Origin: Maribacter arcticus
GTDB taxonomy: Bacteria; Bacteroidota; Bacteroidia; Flavobacteriales; Flavobacteriaceae
Length of the DNA: 64,000 nt
Direction of reading: 5' to 3'
NCBI RefSeq assembly: GCF_900167935.1
Contig: NZ_FUYL01000001.1
Span: forward strand, 62,001-126,000
In this document: positions 1 to 9,112 of the stretch, piece after piece
How positions within the stretch are numbered: position 1 is the stretch's first letter
How the letters are laid out: every line of letters starts with the position of its first letter
Translations under genes and position numbers: made by a program
The notes under the pieces: model-generated
Told to the model about the DNA's origin: nothing
What the model saw: only the letters and a program-made list of their open reading frames with translations
Database searches by the model: none

Positions 1-882
1 GGCCATATCTATAGCCTCTATATAGGTGTGCGGTTTAATATTTAGAATTTCTTGTAGTCTTTTATCTTTGGCAATTACCTCTATTTTCATGCTATCTACT
101 AAATTCAAAGCTAGTTTATAAGAGGTTGAGGTTACAAAATATAGCCAATACGAAGACAATTTGGGGGTCATAATTGGTACAGTTAAAATCCAATTTTTGA
201 AACCTCGAGCTTCAGCATATTTATGAAGTATTTCTTTATAGGTGAAAACATCTGGACCTGCAATATCAAAAGAATCGTTGTAAGTTTTCTCATTGCCAAG
301 CACTCCTGTTAGAAAAGAAATAACATCACGGATAGCTATTGGTTGCGTTTTGGTCAATACCCATTTAGGAGTAATCATAAACGGGAGCTTCTCACATAAA
401 TCACGAATAATTTCAAATGAGGAGCTGCCAGAGCCGACTATAATACCAGCTCTTAAAACGGTTAGGTTAAAATCACCTTCATAGAGTATATCCTCAACAT
501 TTTTACGGGACCTTAGGTGTTTCGATAAAACTTCATCATTTACAATTCCGCTTAAATAAATAACTTGTTGAATATTGGTATAGGCTACAGTTTTATTAAA
601 ATTACGTGCGGTGGTAGCCTCAAGTTCATCAAAATCATGAATGGAGGCACTCATAGAATGTATTAAAAAATACGCGGCATCAATATCTTTCGGTAGAATG
701 TTCTCTTTTGGATCTTTTAAAAAATCAATTTCAACCACCTCAATTTGTTCTCTTATCTCCTTATCTACTGATAATCTGGTTTCATCACGAACTGCACAAA
801 TTACATGATGGCCCATTTCTAAAAGTAGGGGTAATAGACGCATGCCGATATAGCCATTAGCACCTGTGAGTAATATTTTCAT
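1..882 (-). CDS. NAD(P)-binding (SDR/NmrA-like) epimerase-type protein, 3' end outside window
   Basis: Reading the minus strand from an ATG at 882 gives about 294 residues running off the left edge without a stop. The N-terminus has a Rossmann dinucleotide-binding motif (TGANGYIG), followed by a pattern typical of atypical short-chain dehydrogenases of the YbjT/NAD(P)H-binding group: YLSGIV in the fourth strand and a central LRAGIIVGSGSSSFEI segment. It probably binds NAD(P)H; the substrate cannot be told. Its ATG overlaps the TGA of the upstream 141-residue gene (ATGA, 4 bp), so the two are probably translationally coupled. The C-terminus is not seen, so fusion to another domain cannot be excluded. 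Confidence 0.8.
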   Translation of the reverse strand, partial: MKILLTGANGYIGMRLLPLLLEMGHHVICAVRDETRLSVDKEIREQIEVVEIDFLKDPKENILPKDIDAAYFLIHSMSASIHDFDELEATTARNFNKTVAYTNIQQVIYLSGIVNDEVLSKHLRSRKNVEDILYEGDFNLTVLRAGIIVGSGSSSFEIIRDLCEKLPFMITPKWVLTKTQPIAIRDVISFLTGVLGNEKTYNDSFDIAGPDVFTYKEILHKYAEARGFKNWILTVPIMTPKLSSYWLYFVTSTSYKLALNLVDSMKIEVIAKDKRLQEILNIKPHTYIEAIDMA

Positions 883-1304
883 AAATCTTCGATGTATGTT
901 GGAGCATTATCCGCTTTATAAGCAATTATTTTTTTAAAGAATTTCTGTACTGCTTTGGTGTCAGATTCTACCTTTATATAGTAGTGATCCCGATAAATGG
1001 AATAGATAGAAGCTTCTCCTTTATAAAGGGATAATTTATAATACGGAATAACCAAAGCAAATGTTTCTAAGAGCGAGCGAAATCGAACAATGATTCCTTT
1101 TGGTCGTAATTCAACATTACAGGTGTTCCTATTATTATCTAAAATCAGTAAATTCCTTAGATCAACACTGGTTTCGGTAATGATTAGTTTTGGGGAGCCA
1201 ATACCATTTAATGCCCAACGTTCTTTTAACGTAAACGGCTTGCCTACCTGCTCATCTACCTTTCGGGTGATTTCTTTATTATTGTAGGATACGTTAACCA
1301 GCAT
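879..1304 (-). CDS. conserved-type hypothetical protein (141 aa)
   Basis: An ATG-started ORF of 141 residues with no signal peptide or membrane segment. It is rich in basic and aromatic residues with alternating hydrophobics, suggesting a small soluble alpha/beta protein. I do not recognise a family. It is the first gene of a two-gene minus-strand unit: its TGA overlaps the start of the NAD(P)-binding gene by 4 bp. It is divergent from argS, with about 115 bp between. A 65-residue plus-strand ORF lying inside it is a shadow. Genuineness is supported by the coupling and by the tight fit between neighbours; function is unknown. Confidence 0.65.
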   Translation of the reverse strand: MLVNVSYNNKEITRKVDEQVGKPFTLKERWALNGIGSPKLIITETSVDLRNLLILDNNRNTCNVELRPKGIIVRFRSLLETFALVIPYYKLSLYKGEASIYSIYRDHYYIKVESDTKAVQKFFKKIIAYKADNAPTYIEDL

Positions 1305-1391
1305 GTTCGCTTTATTAGGTAGTTTTTATTAAAGTTAACCAAATGACGAATGAATGCCGAATCTGTTTACCCTAAAAGCCTAAAAAATGAT

Positions 1392-1399
1392 TAGTTTTG
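1392..1399 (+). promoter_or_regulatory. TAnnTTTG-type -7 box upstream of argS
   Basis: TAGTTTTG matches the Bacteroidota -7 consensus TAnnTTTG and lies 21 bp before the argS ATG. A clear -33 TTG was not found, so the call rests on the -7 box and its position. Confidence 0.5.
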
Positions 1400-1420
1400 C
1401 AGGCTTAATTAAACGTTTTG

Positions 1421-3202
1421 ATGAATATTCAAGAGGTACTATCGCAGAAAGTAAAAGAAGCAGTACAATCTATCTTTAGCAAAGAATTGCCATCGGTAGA
1501 ATTTCAACCAACCCGAAAGGATTTTGAAGGAGATATTACCATTGTGGTATTTCCTATGTTGCGTGTTGTAAAAGGAAATCCTGTTCAAATTGGGGAGCAG
1601 TTAGGTGCTTATTTACAGGAGCATGTAGAAGAGGTTTTAGGCTATAATGTCATTAAAGGCTTCTTAAATATTATCATTGATGATGTATTCTATTTGAATT
1701 TTTTCAATGCTATTAAAGAAACGCCTCATTTTGGATTTGTAAAAGAATCAAAAGATGCTGTGATGGTAGAGTACTCTTCACCAAACACAAATAAACCACT
1801 TCACTTAGGGCACATTCGTAATAACCTTTTAGGATATTCTGTTGCTGAAATATTGAAAGCATCAGGTAAAAAAGTGTATAAGACACAAATTATCAATGAT
1901 CGTGGTATCCATATTTGTAAAAGTATGGTGGCGTGGCAAAAGTTCGGAAACGGAGAAACACCTGCCTCTACCGGATTGAAAGGTGATAAATTAGTGGGTA
2001 ATTATTATGTTGCTTTTGATAAAGCCTATAAAGAGCAAATAGCACAATTAGTAGCTGAAGGTATTGACCAAAAAGTAGCTGAAAAAGAAACACCCATTTT
2101 ACAGGAAGCACAAGAAATGCTTTTAAAATGGGAGGCTGGCGAGCCCGAAACCGTGGAACTTTGGAAAACCATGAACGGTTGGGTCTACAAAGGTTTTGAA
2201 GTGACGTATAAGAATTTAGGAGTCGATTTTGACACCCTTTATTATGAAAGTGATACTTACCTGTTAGGAAAAGACGTTGTTGCTGAAGGTCTTAAAAAAG
2301 GTGTTTTCTTTAAAAAGGAAGATGGCAGTGTTTGGATAGATTTGACCGAAGACGGATTAGATGAAAAAATAGTACTTCGTTCTGATGGTACGGCTGTTTA
2401 CATGACCCAAGATATCGGGACAGCTATACAACGTGTTAAGGACCACCCAGATGTTAACGGTATGGTGTATACCGTAGGTAATGAGCAAGATTACCATTTT
2501 AAAGTACTGTTCTTGATTCTTAAGAAACTTGGATTTTCGTGGTCCAATAAATTGCACCACCTAAGTTACGGTATGGTAGATTTGCCAAGTGGGAAAATGA
2601 AGAGTAGAGAAGGTACCGTTGTAGATGCCGATGACCTTATGGCCGATATGACCCAAACTGCTGCAACCATTTCTGAAGAGTTAGGGAAGCTTGAAGACTA
2701 TAACGAGGAAGAAAAGCAGTCGCTTTATAAAATGATTGGCTTAGGTGCTTTAAAATACTACATTTTAAAAGTAGATCCTAAAAAACGAATTTTATTCGAC
2801 CCGGAAGAATCGGTAGATTTTCAAGGGAATACTGGTCCGTTTATTCAATACACGTATGCTCGAATTCAATCTATTTTAAGAAAGGCGGAGAGTATGGGCA
2901 TTGATATAAAGAACGATGCCAAGATTTCAGAACTTCACGGTAAAGAAAAGGAATTGATAAAGCAACTTCAATTATTTCCAGATACCATTCAATTGGCAGC
3001 TGATAATTATAGTCCGGCATTGATTGCCAATTACACTTACGATTTGGTGAAAGAATTCAATTCTTTCTACCAACAAGTTTCGATACTAGGGGAGGCTGAC
3101 GATGAGAAAAAGATACTACGCGTGCAGTTATCCAAAAAGGTTGCTGAGGTAATTCAAGATGCATTCAAATTATTAGGTGTTGAAGTGCCTGAGCGTATGT
3201 AA
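1421..3202 (+). CDS. argS: arginyl-tRNA synthetase
   Basis: Charges tRNA-Arg with arginine (class Ia synthetase, cytoplasmic). From the ATG at 1421 the protein is 593 residues, the usual family length; a TTG directly before it (1418) is in frame but the ATG is preferred. It has an N-terminal Arg-tRNA-synthetase additional domain (about residues 5-90). The catalytic signature SSPNTNKPLHLGHIRNN contains HLGH near residue 130, a KMSKS-like loop (KMKSREG) lies near residue 392, and there is a C-terminal DALR anticodon-binding domain ending in LLGVEVPERM. The gene stands alone between a TAnnTTTG promoter and a terminator. Nothing unusual is seen. Confidence 0.98.
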   Translation: MNIQEVLSQKVKEAVQSIFSKELPSVEFQPTRKDFEGDITIVVFPMLRVVKGNPVQIGEQLGAYLQEHVEEVLGYNVIKGFLNIIIDDVFYLNFFNAIKETPHFGFVKESKDAVMVEYSSPNTNKPLHLGHIRNNLLGYSVAEILKASGKKVYKTQIINDRGIHICKSMVAWQKFGNGETPASTGLKGDKLVGNYYVAFDKAYKEQIAQLVAEGIDQKVAEKETPILQEAQEMLLKWEAGEPETVELWKTMNGWVYKGFEVTYKNLGVDFDTLYYESDTYLLGKDVVAEGLKKGVFFKKEDGSVWIDLTEDGLDEKIVLRSDGTAVYMTQDIGTAIQRVKDHPDVNGMVYTVGNEQDYHFKVLFLILKKLGFSWSNKLHHLSYGMVDLPSGKMKSREGTVVDADDLMADMTQTAATISEELGKLEDYNEEEKQSLYKMIGLGALKYYILKVDPKKRILFDPEESVDFQGNTGPFIQYTYARIQSILRKAESMGIDIKNDAKISELHGKEKELIKQLQLFPDTIQLAADNYSPALIANYTYDLVKEFNSFYQQVSILGEADDEKKILRVQLSKKVAEVIQDAFKLLGVEVPERM

Positions 3203-3206
3203 TAAA

Positions 3207-3231
3207 AAAAGACCGCCGAAGCGATCTTTTT
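3207..3231 (+). terminator. intrinsic terminator after argS
   Basis: A 10-bp stem with one mismatch (AAAAGACCGC / GCGATCTTTT) and a CGAA loop is followed by T residues directly after the argS stop. Its A-rich 5' side could also serve the convergent proteorhodopsin gene. Confidence 0.75.
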
Positions 3232-3277
3232 CATAGCAACTTAAATAATTAACCACCTAAATTAGGTTGCAAAGATG

Positions 3278-4015
3278 TTATGTAGTTTTCTTGGCCGCAA
3301 CAGCTGCACCGTATACAACCAGTCCAAATCCTATTTTGTTAATAGCATCTCCAATGTTATAAATGACATCCATATTAAGACCTAGATTGCCAAGACCTTC
3401 ATACCAACCAGGTGTGCCTGCCATATATCCTAATGGATAAATTGCCCATCCAACAAGTACGAACCAACAGAGAGTTTTGTGTGCAGTTAAAACAGCGCCA
3501 CCTGCTTGTTCCGCTAATTTCTTGGCGCTTCCAAACCATATTTCATAAACAATATAGAAATAAGCAAGACCTGAAATTAAACCCCAAACGGCTGGACCAG
3601 TACCTGTATTGTATACTGCTTCTCCAAAATAACCAGTAACAAGCATAACTATAGATGCAGCAATAAGTTTCCACATAAGGGATTTTTTTGCGCCAGCAAC
3701 TTTTAGTATAAGGTAAAATTCAACACACATTAAAGGTACTGTAAGTACCCAGTCTACATATCTAAAGAAGGTTGGAGATTCGCCTACTGTTGCCCAATAA
3801 TCTCGCATATACCAATAATGGACCGCGGCAATAAATGTAATAAGACCAGAAACCAGAATAGATGTTTTCCATTTAGTGTCAAAATCGTTCATTGAAAAGA
3901 AAAAGAAGGCAGATGCAGCCATCATGGCCATACATCCAACAAAGAACGTAAAACCAACATAGTCATTGGATAACATTTTAGTTGCCAATGAAATTGAAGT
4001 AATAAAATTTTCCAT
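3278..4015 (-). CDS. proteorhodopsin, light-driven proton pump (green-tuned type)
   Basis: A 245-residue, seven-helix microbial rhodopsin from the ATG at 4015; a TTG two codons upstream is less likely. Helix C reads RYVDWVLTVPLMCVEFYLIL, giving the proton-acceptor Asp (residue 88), Thr 92 and the donor Glu 99, i.e. the DTE set of outward proton pumps, not the NDQ set of sodium pumps. The tuning position (equivalent to 105 of proteorhodopsin) is Met, as in green-absorbing flavobacterial pumps. The retinal Schiff-base lysine is Lys 227 in helix G (INKIGFG). The His of helix B (AAVHYWYMR) is present. It is divergent from blh, which would supply retinal, so light-driven proton pumping at the inner membrane is well supported. 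Confidence 0.96.
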   Translation of the reverse strand: MENFITSISLATKMLSNDYVGFTFFVGCMAMMAASAFFFFSMNDFDTKWKTSILVSGLITFIAAVHYWYMRDYWATVGESPTFFRYVDWVLTVPLMCVEFYLILKVAGAKKSLMWKLIAASIVMLVTGYFGEAVYNTGTGPAVWGLISGLAYFYIVYEIWFGSAKKLAEQAGGAVLTAHKTLCWFVLVGWAIYPLGYMAGTPGWYEGLGNLGLNMDVIYNIGDAINKIGFGLVVYGAAVAAKKTT

Positions 4016-4068
4016 AATCAAAGTTTTTTTAAATTGTTTAAGTAAATTTACTAATAGTTAAACAATTA

Positions 4069-5016
4069 TTGTTTAATAAAATTGTTAAAATATTGAACAA
4101 AATAAAAAATAAGCATATTGATTTTCCGAACTTGGACAGTATAATAATTGTAGGGACTTTTTTTTCACTATGGTTAGCAGTCATTTTTGAAGACGTGATA
4201 GAACATGTTATGGCCTATATATTTATTCTTTCTTTTGGAATTTTGCATGGGGCAAATGACCTTAACCTTATTCAAAAGGCTGAAAGCAAAAAGAAATCGA
4301 CTAGAAATTACATAAAGATTCTGTTATATTATGTCCTTTTTGTGTTTGGTAGTGTATTGATTTTTTACTTAGTACCAAGCTTAGCATTGGTTGTGTTTGT
4401 GCTATTCAGTGGTTATCATTTTGGAGAACAGCATTTTATTTCTAAGACCATTAGAGCATCCTTTAAAACTAATGTGCTTTATTTTGCTTACGGTACTTTT
4501 ATTCTCTTTCTCCTCTTTAATTCAAATAATTTATCAACATCTGAAATTATTAAAACCATAATAGATTACTCTATTCCTATTTCTGTATTTAAGGTTGGAT
4601 TACTAATAAGTGGAATAATTTCGGCAGCTTTTAGTCTCATATTGGTATTGAAGAATGAATTAAAAATTAACCCGATAAAAGAGCTATTTTTTATAGGAAT
4701 ATTTTTTGTGGTTTTTAAAACAGCCTCTTTGTTATGGGGATTTGCTATATATTTTGTTTTATGGCATTCCATACCCTCCCTGTATGACCAGATATTCTTT
4801 TTGCATGGTAAGATTAATAAAAGGTCGTTCAGGTCATTTGTGGTAACGTCACTACCATATTGGTTAATTTCTGTTGCTGGACTGCTTTTCTTGCTTTTTC
4901 TATTTAGGGATAATTTAGAAAAGTCTTTGGCTTTCTTTTTCTCTTTTTTGGCAGCAATAACCTTTCCACATGTGTTGGTTATTAAAAGGTTGAATCAAAA
5001 TCAAAATCAAAACTGA
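4069..5016 (+). CDS. blh: Brp/Blh-family beta-carotene 15,15'-dioxygenase (TTG start)
   Basis: An integral membrane protein of 315 residues with about eight to nine hydrophobic segments. It shows the spaced histidines of the Brp/Blh family: HGANDL (His 60), YHFGEQHF (His 117 and His 122), LWHSIPS (His 233) and FPHVLV (His 301). The family cleaves beta-carotene to two retinal molecules with Fe(II). It lies head-to-head with proteorhodopsin, 53 bp apart, which fits retinal supply. The only start before the first motif is TTG at 4069; the next Met is about residue 48. Its last 10 bp overlap the convergent TonB-receptor gene. The carotenoid biosynthesis genes needed for the substrate are not in this window. 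Confidence 0.93.
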   Translation: MFNKIVKILNKIKNKHIDFPNLDSIIIVGTFFSLWLAVIFEDVIEHVMAYIFILSFGILHGANDLNLIQKAESKKKSTRNYIKILLYYVLFVFGSVLIFYLVPSLALVVFVLFSGYHFGEQHFISKTIRASFKTNVLYFAYGTFILFLLFNSNNLSTSEIIKTIIDYSIPISVFKVGLLISGIISAAFSLILVLKNELKINPIKELFFIGIFFVVFKTASLLWGFAIYFVLWHSIPSLYDQIFFLHGKINKRSFRSFVVTSLPYWLISVAGLLFLLFLFRDNLEKSLAFFFSFLAAITFPHVLVIKRLNQNQNQN

Positions 5017-7526
5017 ACTCTAAAACTAGCATTTGGCGTTAAGCCTAATGATATACGTTCAACAGTTTCTATACTATTATCATCTTTCAGTCTGTAATAG
5101 GTATTTAAGGTGTTTTTTCTATTGGTGAAATTTAGAATTGAGGCACCTAATGTTCCTTTTAATTTATCACTTAATTTAATGGTGTAGACTGCAGAAAAAT
5201 CTGCTCTAATATATTCAGGTAATCTACTACTATTTGAACTTTCGTAATTTATCTCATTGGGGAATACGTTATTATTTACTGGCTCATTATCGTTCGGTTG
5301 TGTGTAAGGTTTGCCAGATTTAAAGTTGAGTCCGCAACCTAGTTTTAAATTTCCGATAGTATAATTTCCAGCTAGTGTGATGGAATGTCTTATATCTAAA
5401 TTATTAGGAAAAGATGTTGGTATTAACGCATCAAAAGTATAATCGTTTTTATTGTAGGTGTAGCTCAGCCAAGCACTATACACATTGTTTTTAGTATTGA
5501 TTAAAAATTCTAGTCCTTTTACGGCATAAGACCCTATTTCACCATCAAATTGATTCTGATTTTGAAATCCTTGGGTATAAACATTAATACCATCTACTTT
5601 TTTGTAAAACCCGTCTATACCCAAATAGAATGTATCGGTATCGTAGTTAAAACCAATGGAACCTTGTTTGCTTTTGGTTAATGGTAATGCATCACCATCA
5701 GATAAAATCCAACGTCTTTTTTCAATACCAAGAAAATTTTGTTCTAAGTCAATTATTTGATTGGTAGCCTGACTTTTAAACTCTCCTAGAAGCTGTGTTT
5801 TGAAATTAGAAAATAATTCATAGGATAGATTAATACGTGGTTCAAAAATATACTCTTTAAAAGTATTTATATTTTCGAAATAATTTAAACGCCCCCCCAA
5901 CATACCATAGAATTTTGAATTTTCAGAGGTGTATTTGAGTTCAGAAAACAAGGCATGTTTACGAATAACTCCTTTTATATTGCTGGCAAATGGCGGTTGG
6001 TTAATATTGGTTCTATTTTCGATTCCAGTTTCGGTTAATTCGTAACCGTTTATCCAATCAATGCTTTCTAATACTTTATAATTAGTGATTAATTTAATGC
6101 TAGATTCTTTTACAAGGTTGTTCTGATTTAATTCTTGCGATTCATTATTGGTAACCGTAATCGCATCTAAGCCATATTGGGTATAATAAAAATGTAAATC
6201 GGTGGTGAAAACATCTGTCCATTCGCTTTTAAATTGCGACCCAATTGAGCTATTGTCTTGATTTAAACTACTTCGATTTGGAGTGCTATAGCCTTCAATG
6301 TTTTCTAAGTAATTTAAATTATTACTCATATTAATCATACTTACCTGAAGTTGGTGGTAGGGATTTATTTCGTAGATAAGCTTTGCTGTAAAGTCATAAA
6401 AATAGAATTCACTTTCTTGGTCTACTTCACTATCCTGAAATGCTTTATCTGAGAAAGTAGTATATGTAGGTGTGTTTAAAAAGTCAGTATAAGACCTACG
6501 AGCAGAAATTTGTATTGCAATATTTTCTTGTATAGGAATATGCCCGAAAATATCCCCTGATATTAAGTTAAACCCTGCGTTACCTCTAACGTTTAACGGA
6601 ATTTTATTTGAGGTTTGCATAGCTATAGTGCCACTCAATCCGTCTCCATAAGCCGCAGAAGTTCCATTTTTTATAACGTTGACATTATTTGTCACATACG
6701 GATTGAAGGCAGATATTAAGCCAAAAAAATGCCCTGTTTGGTACATTTTAATTCCATCCCATAAAATTAGATTTTGGTCATTTGTGCCTCCCCTTACATT
6801 AATATCAGATACGGTTTCATCAACACTCTTTATGCCAGGAAGCGCTTGAACGGTTTGTAGCACATCTGGTTCGCTTACGCCAGGTAATATTCCGAATTTT
6901 TCAATGTTCAGCTCAATACTAGCATCTTTTAATTGATTGAGACCTGTAGTTAGGAATTGTGAAACGACCACTTCATCTAGCTCTTGATAACTTAAGGCCA
7001 TGGCTATTTTTTTACAATCGCCAGTATTAGCCAAATCTTTGGCTTCGATGAACATAGGTTTATAACCTATATGCTTAATCTGAACTATTGAATTTTTTGG
7101 GATATTTTCAAAATTAAATTTACCGTTGGTATTTGTAATACTAGCTAATTTTGATTCAAATATTTCAACAGTTGCCCCTGGTATGGTATTTTCTTCGAAA
7201 TTATCAAGGACATAACCGCAAATTGAAATTGTAGAAGTGTTCGTTAATGAATAATAGCGGTCATTTAATTTAATAATAGTTAAATCTGTTGTAGTTCGTA
7301 TATACTCTAGAGTAGGCTTAAGGGCATCATATTTAGGTTTAGTTAGGCGAATTGAATAAACATCTTTATCAGCGTAGGAAAACTTAACATTGTGCTTGGT
7401 TTCTAGCTCTACTAGTAAATCTGTTAGTAATATTGAATTGTCAGTTGTGTTTTGAGCAAGACAAGACATGCCGCAAAACAGCAAAGAAACCAGAAAAATT
7501 AAATTGTTAAGGTGCTTTTTCGTCAT
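5007..7526 (-). CDS. TonB-dependent outer-membrane receptor with N-terminal STN and carboxypeptidase-like domains
   Basis: About 839 residues from the ATG at 7526; an in-frame upstream start at 7547 adds seven residues, but the signal peptide begins at MTKKHLNN and ends at SCLAQ. Order: STN (secretin/TonB short N-terminal) domain, about residues 30-95; carboxypeptidase-D regulatory-like beta-sandwich, about 100-170; plug with the motif INVRGGTNDQNLILWDGI; then a 22-strand-type barrel ending in an aromatic (VQF). The STN domain is the part that talks to FecR-type anti-sigma factors. The gene overlaps the FecR gene by 20 bp and follows the sigma factor. There is no SusD neighbour, so the ligand need not be a glycan. 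The C-terminus overlaps blh by 10 bp, tail-to-tail. Confidence 0.93.
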   Translation of the reverse strand: MTKKHLNNLIFLVSLLFCGMSCLAQNTTDNSILLTDLLVELETKHNVKFSYADKDVYSIRLTKPKYDALKPTLEYIRTTTDLTIIKLNDRYYSLTNTSTISICGYVLDNFEENTIPGATVEIFESKLASITNTNGKFNFENIPKNSIVQIKHIGYKPMFIEAKDLANTGDCKKIAMALSYQELDEVVVSQFLTTGLNQLKDASIELNIEKFGILPGVSEPDVLQTVQALPGIKSVDETVSDINVRGGTNDQNLILWDGIKMYQTGHFFGLISAFNPYVTNNVNVIKNGTSAAYGDGLSGTIAMQTSNKIPLNVRGNAGFNLISGDIFGHIPIQENIAIQISARRSYTDFLNTPTYTTFSDKAFQDSEVDQESEFYFYDFTAKLIYEINPYHQLQVSMINMSNNLNYLENIEGYSTPNRSSLNQDNSSIGSQFKSEWTDVFTTDLHFYYTQYGLDAITVTNNESQELNQNNLVKESSIKLITNYKVLESIDWINGYELTETGIENRTNINQPPFASNIKGVIRKHALFSELKYTSENSKFYGMLGGRLNYFENINTFKEYIFEPRINLSYELFSNFKTQLLGEFKSQATNQIIDLEQNFLGIEKRRWILSDGDALPLTKSKQGSIGFNYDTDTFYLGIDGFYKKVDGINVYTQGFQNQNQFDGEIGSYAVKGLEFLINTKNNVYSAWLSYTYNKNDYTFDALIPTSFPNNLDIRHSITLAGNYTIGNLKLGCGLNFKSGKPYTQPNDNEPVNNNVFPNEINYESSNSSRLPEYIRADFSAVYTIKLSDKLKGTLGASILNFTNRKNTLNTYYRLKDDNSIETVERISLGLTPNASFRVQF

Positions 7527-8418
7527 AGAACAGCACTTTATTCCCATCTAAGTTAAACTTAATTTGTAAAGGAACACTTATGCTTTTAAGGGCGAGTTCT
7601 AGATTTTCATTACTAAAAGATCCAGAGAATAGTTGCGAGGTGTTAATATTTTTAGTGGTAATCTTAATGTTATATTGACGTTGTAATTCATCTATTACAT
7701 AATTTAACGGAATGCTTTTAAAAGAACTTTCGTTCGATAACCAAGTAGGTTTTCCATTAATGGCTGCTTTTAACATGGTGCTTTTTCCATTTAGCATTAA
7801 CAATGAGTTGCCGGCTGGTAATTGTGTTTCTTTCCCATCCATTGTTACACTTACTAAACCTTCGAAGCAAGTAACCTCAAAATATTCTTTTCTTGTTTCT
7901 ACATTAAATTGTGTACCCAATACGGTTACCAGTCCCTGGTCTGTAGCTACGGTGAATTTTTGCCCTTTAGCTACTTTGAAAAAAGCTTCCCCTTTAAGGT
8001 TGACATTTCTATTAGATTCCCATTTATTTTTACTGAAAGTTAATTCTGACTCAGCGTTCAAAATAACTTCAGAGGTATCTGGTAATGAAATAGTTTTGTT
8101 TTCGGCATAGTCTGTGGTAAACGACTCGCTTAAAGTGCTTAAGTAGAAGAATGAACCCGTCAGTAAGACTGCAATGACAGCGGCAACACGTAGAAACTTC
8201 TTAAACGGAGTTAAGATGAATACTTTAGTGTCTTCGGCAGTTTTGAGTGGTTCAATTGAGCTCCATGCTTTATCCATATCAAATTCAGGAGCCTCAAGAT
8301 TTGAAGCGGAATCCTTTATTTTTTGATATGTTTCAAAAGCTTCCGATTTTTTGAATTCAGCCAATTCAGCCTCAGTCAACTCATCGTTAAGCCATTTTGC
8401 TAAGTAATTTTCTTGCAT
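7507..8418 (-). CDS. FecR-family anti-sigma factor
   Basis: From the ATG at 8418 (MQENYLAKWL) the protein has about 303 residues; nine more precede it in an open frame without clear support. Residues about 1-75 form the cytoplasmic anti-sigma part. A single membrane helix follows (VAAVIAVLLTGSFFYL). The FecR domain comes next (VLGTQFNVETRKEYFEVTCF is typical), and a C-terminal DUF4974/STN-like domain begins at LNYVIDELQRQY. It should hold the neighbouring sigma factor until the TonB receptor's STN domain signals ligand uptake through the periplasm. It lies between sigma (48 bp) and receptor (20-bp overlap) in one operon. Confidence 0.93.
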   Translation of the reverse strand: MQENYLAKWLNDELTEAELAEFKKSEAFETYQKIKDSASNLEAPEFDMDKAWSSIEPLKTAEDTKVFILTPFKKFLRVAAVIAVLLTGSFFYLSTLSESFTTDYAENKTISLPDTSEVILNAESELTFSKNKWESNRNVNLKGEAFFKVAKGQKFTVATDQGLVTVLGTQFNVETRKEYFEVTCFEGLVSVTMDGKETQLPAGNSLLMLNGKSTMLKAAINGKPTWLSNESSFKSIPLNYVIDELQRQYNIKITTKNINTSQLFSGSFSNENLELALKSISVPLQIKFNLDGNKVLFYDEKAP

Positions 8419-8493
8419 GTTTTTAGCTTTATAGTATAGTAACAACTACTTAGAGCAATACCCTACTCTTTTTTTAATTTATTTTATTAACCA

Positions 8494-9024
8494 TCAAATT
8501 CCATCAATCTTTTCTCTTAGGCTTTTAAGGGCCAAATGCATTCTTTTTTCAATAGCTTTAATGCTTACATCTTCCATTTCGGCAATCTCCGCATATTTTT
8601 TACCATCAATCCTATTTAATAAAAAAGTAGTACGTTGATTTTCTGGCAAATCGTTTAAAGCATTGTCAAGCTTTTGCTTGAATTCATTTTCTTCCATAAT
8701 GAATTCAGGCGATTCATTAGTCGTTTTTAAGGTGCTGTCTGCATACTTTAATCTTACTTTTTCAGCCTTAATAACATTCAAGTATAAATTATTGGCAACA
8801 GTATATAAGTAGGATTTAGCTTTGTCTGGACTAACCTTTGAGCAATTTTCCCAAAGTTTGACAAATGCTTCTTGAACAGCATCATTGGCTTTTTCTTCGT
8901 TTCCGAATTTATAAAATATATAATTGAAGATGGTTTTAGACGTTTCATTAAAAACCCTTTTATATATGGCCTCCTCACAGACGTTTTGTTGTTGATTTAA
9001 TTTCAATGGGTCTCTTTTTGTCAA
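8494..9024 (-). CDS. ECF-type RNA polymerase sigma-70 factor (FecI-like)
   Basis: A protein of up to 176 residues with sigma region 2 (IFNYIFYKFGNEEKANDAVQEAFVKLWEN) and region 4 helix-turn-helix (LPENQRTTFLLNRIDGKKYAEIAE) separated by a short linker; regions 1 and 3 are absent, as in ECF factors. It is first in the sigma-FecR-TonB receptor operon and divergent from the repeat lipoprotein gene at 9113, a likely co-regulated partner. The ORF opens with TTG at 9024, but that TTG is the end of a TATATTTG promoter box (9022-9029 on this strand). Translation may therefore begin at the TTG at 9009, five codons later. Cell-surface signalling of this kind is inferred from domain composition. Confidence 0.92.
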   Translation of the reverse strand: MTKRDPLKLNQQQNVCEEAIYKRVFNETSKTIFNYIFYKFGNEEKANDAVQEAFVKLWENCSKVSPDKAKSYLYTVANNLYLNVIKAEKVRLKYADSTLKTTNESPEFIMEENEFKQKLDNALNDLPENQRTTFLLNRIDGKKYAEIAEMEDVSIKAIEKRMHLALKSLREKIDGI

Positions 9025-9029
9025 ATATA
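9022..9029 (-). promoter_or_regulatory. TAnnTTTG -7 box of the sigma-FecR-receptor operon
   Basis: On the minus strand TATATTTG matches TAnnTTTG perfectly just before the sigma factor coding region. It overlaps the most upstream candidate start codon, which argues for a downstream start and a very short leader. Confidence 0.4.
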
Positions 9030-9112
9030 TTTTAAAAAAAATTAAAAAGTAGGTAGGGTATTTTGAAAGTGGAATGTTTTAGATGTATAATAACGAAAAA
9101 TACCAAGTCATT

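Noticed and set aside
293-484. 63-residue plus-strand ORF
   Set aside because: Shadow inside the partial NAD(P)-binding gene on the other strand; no motif.
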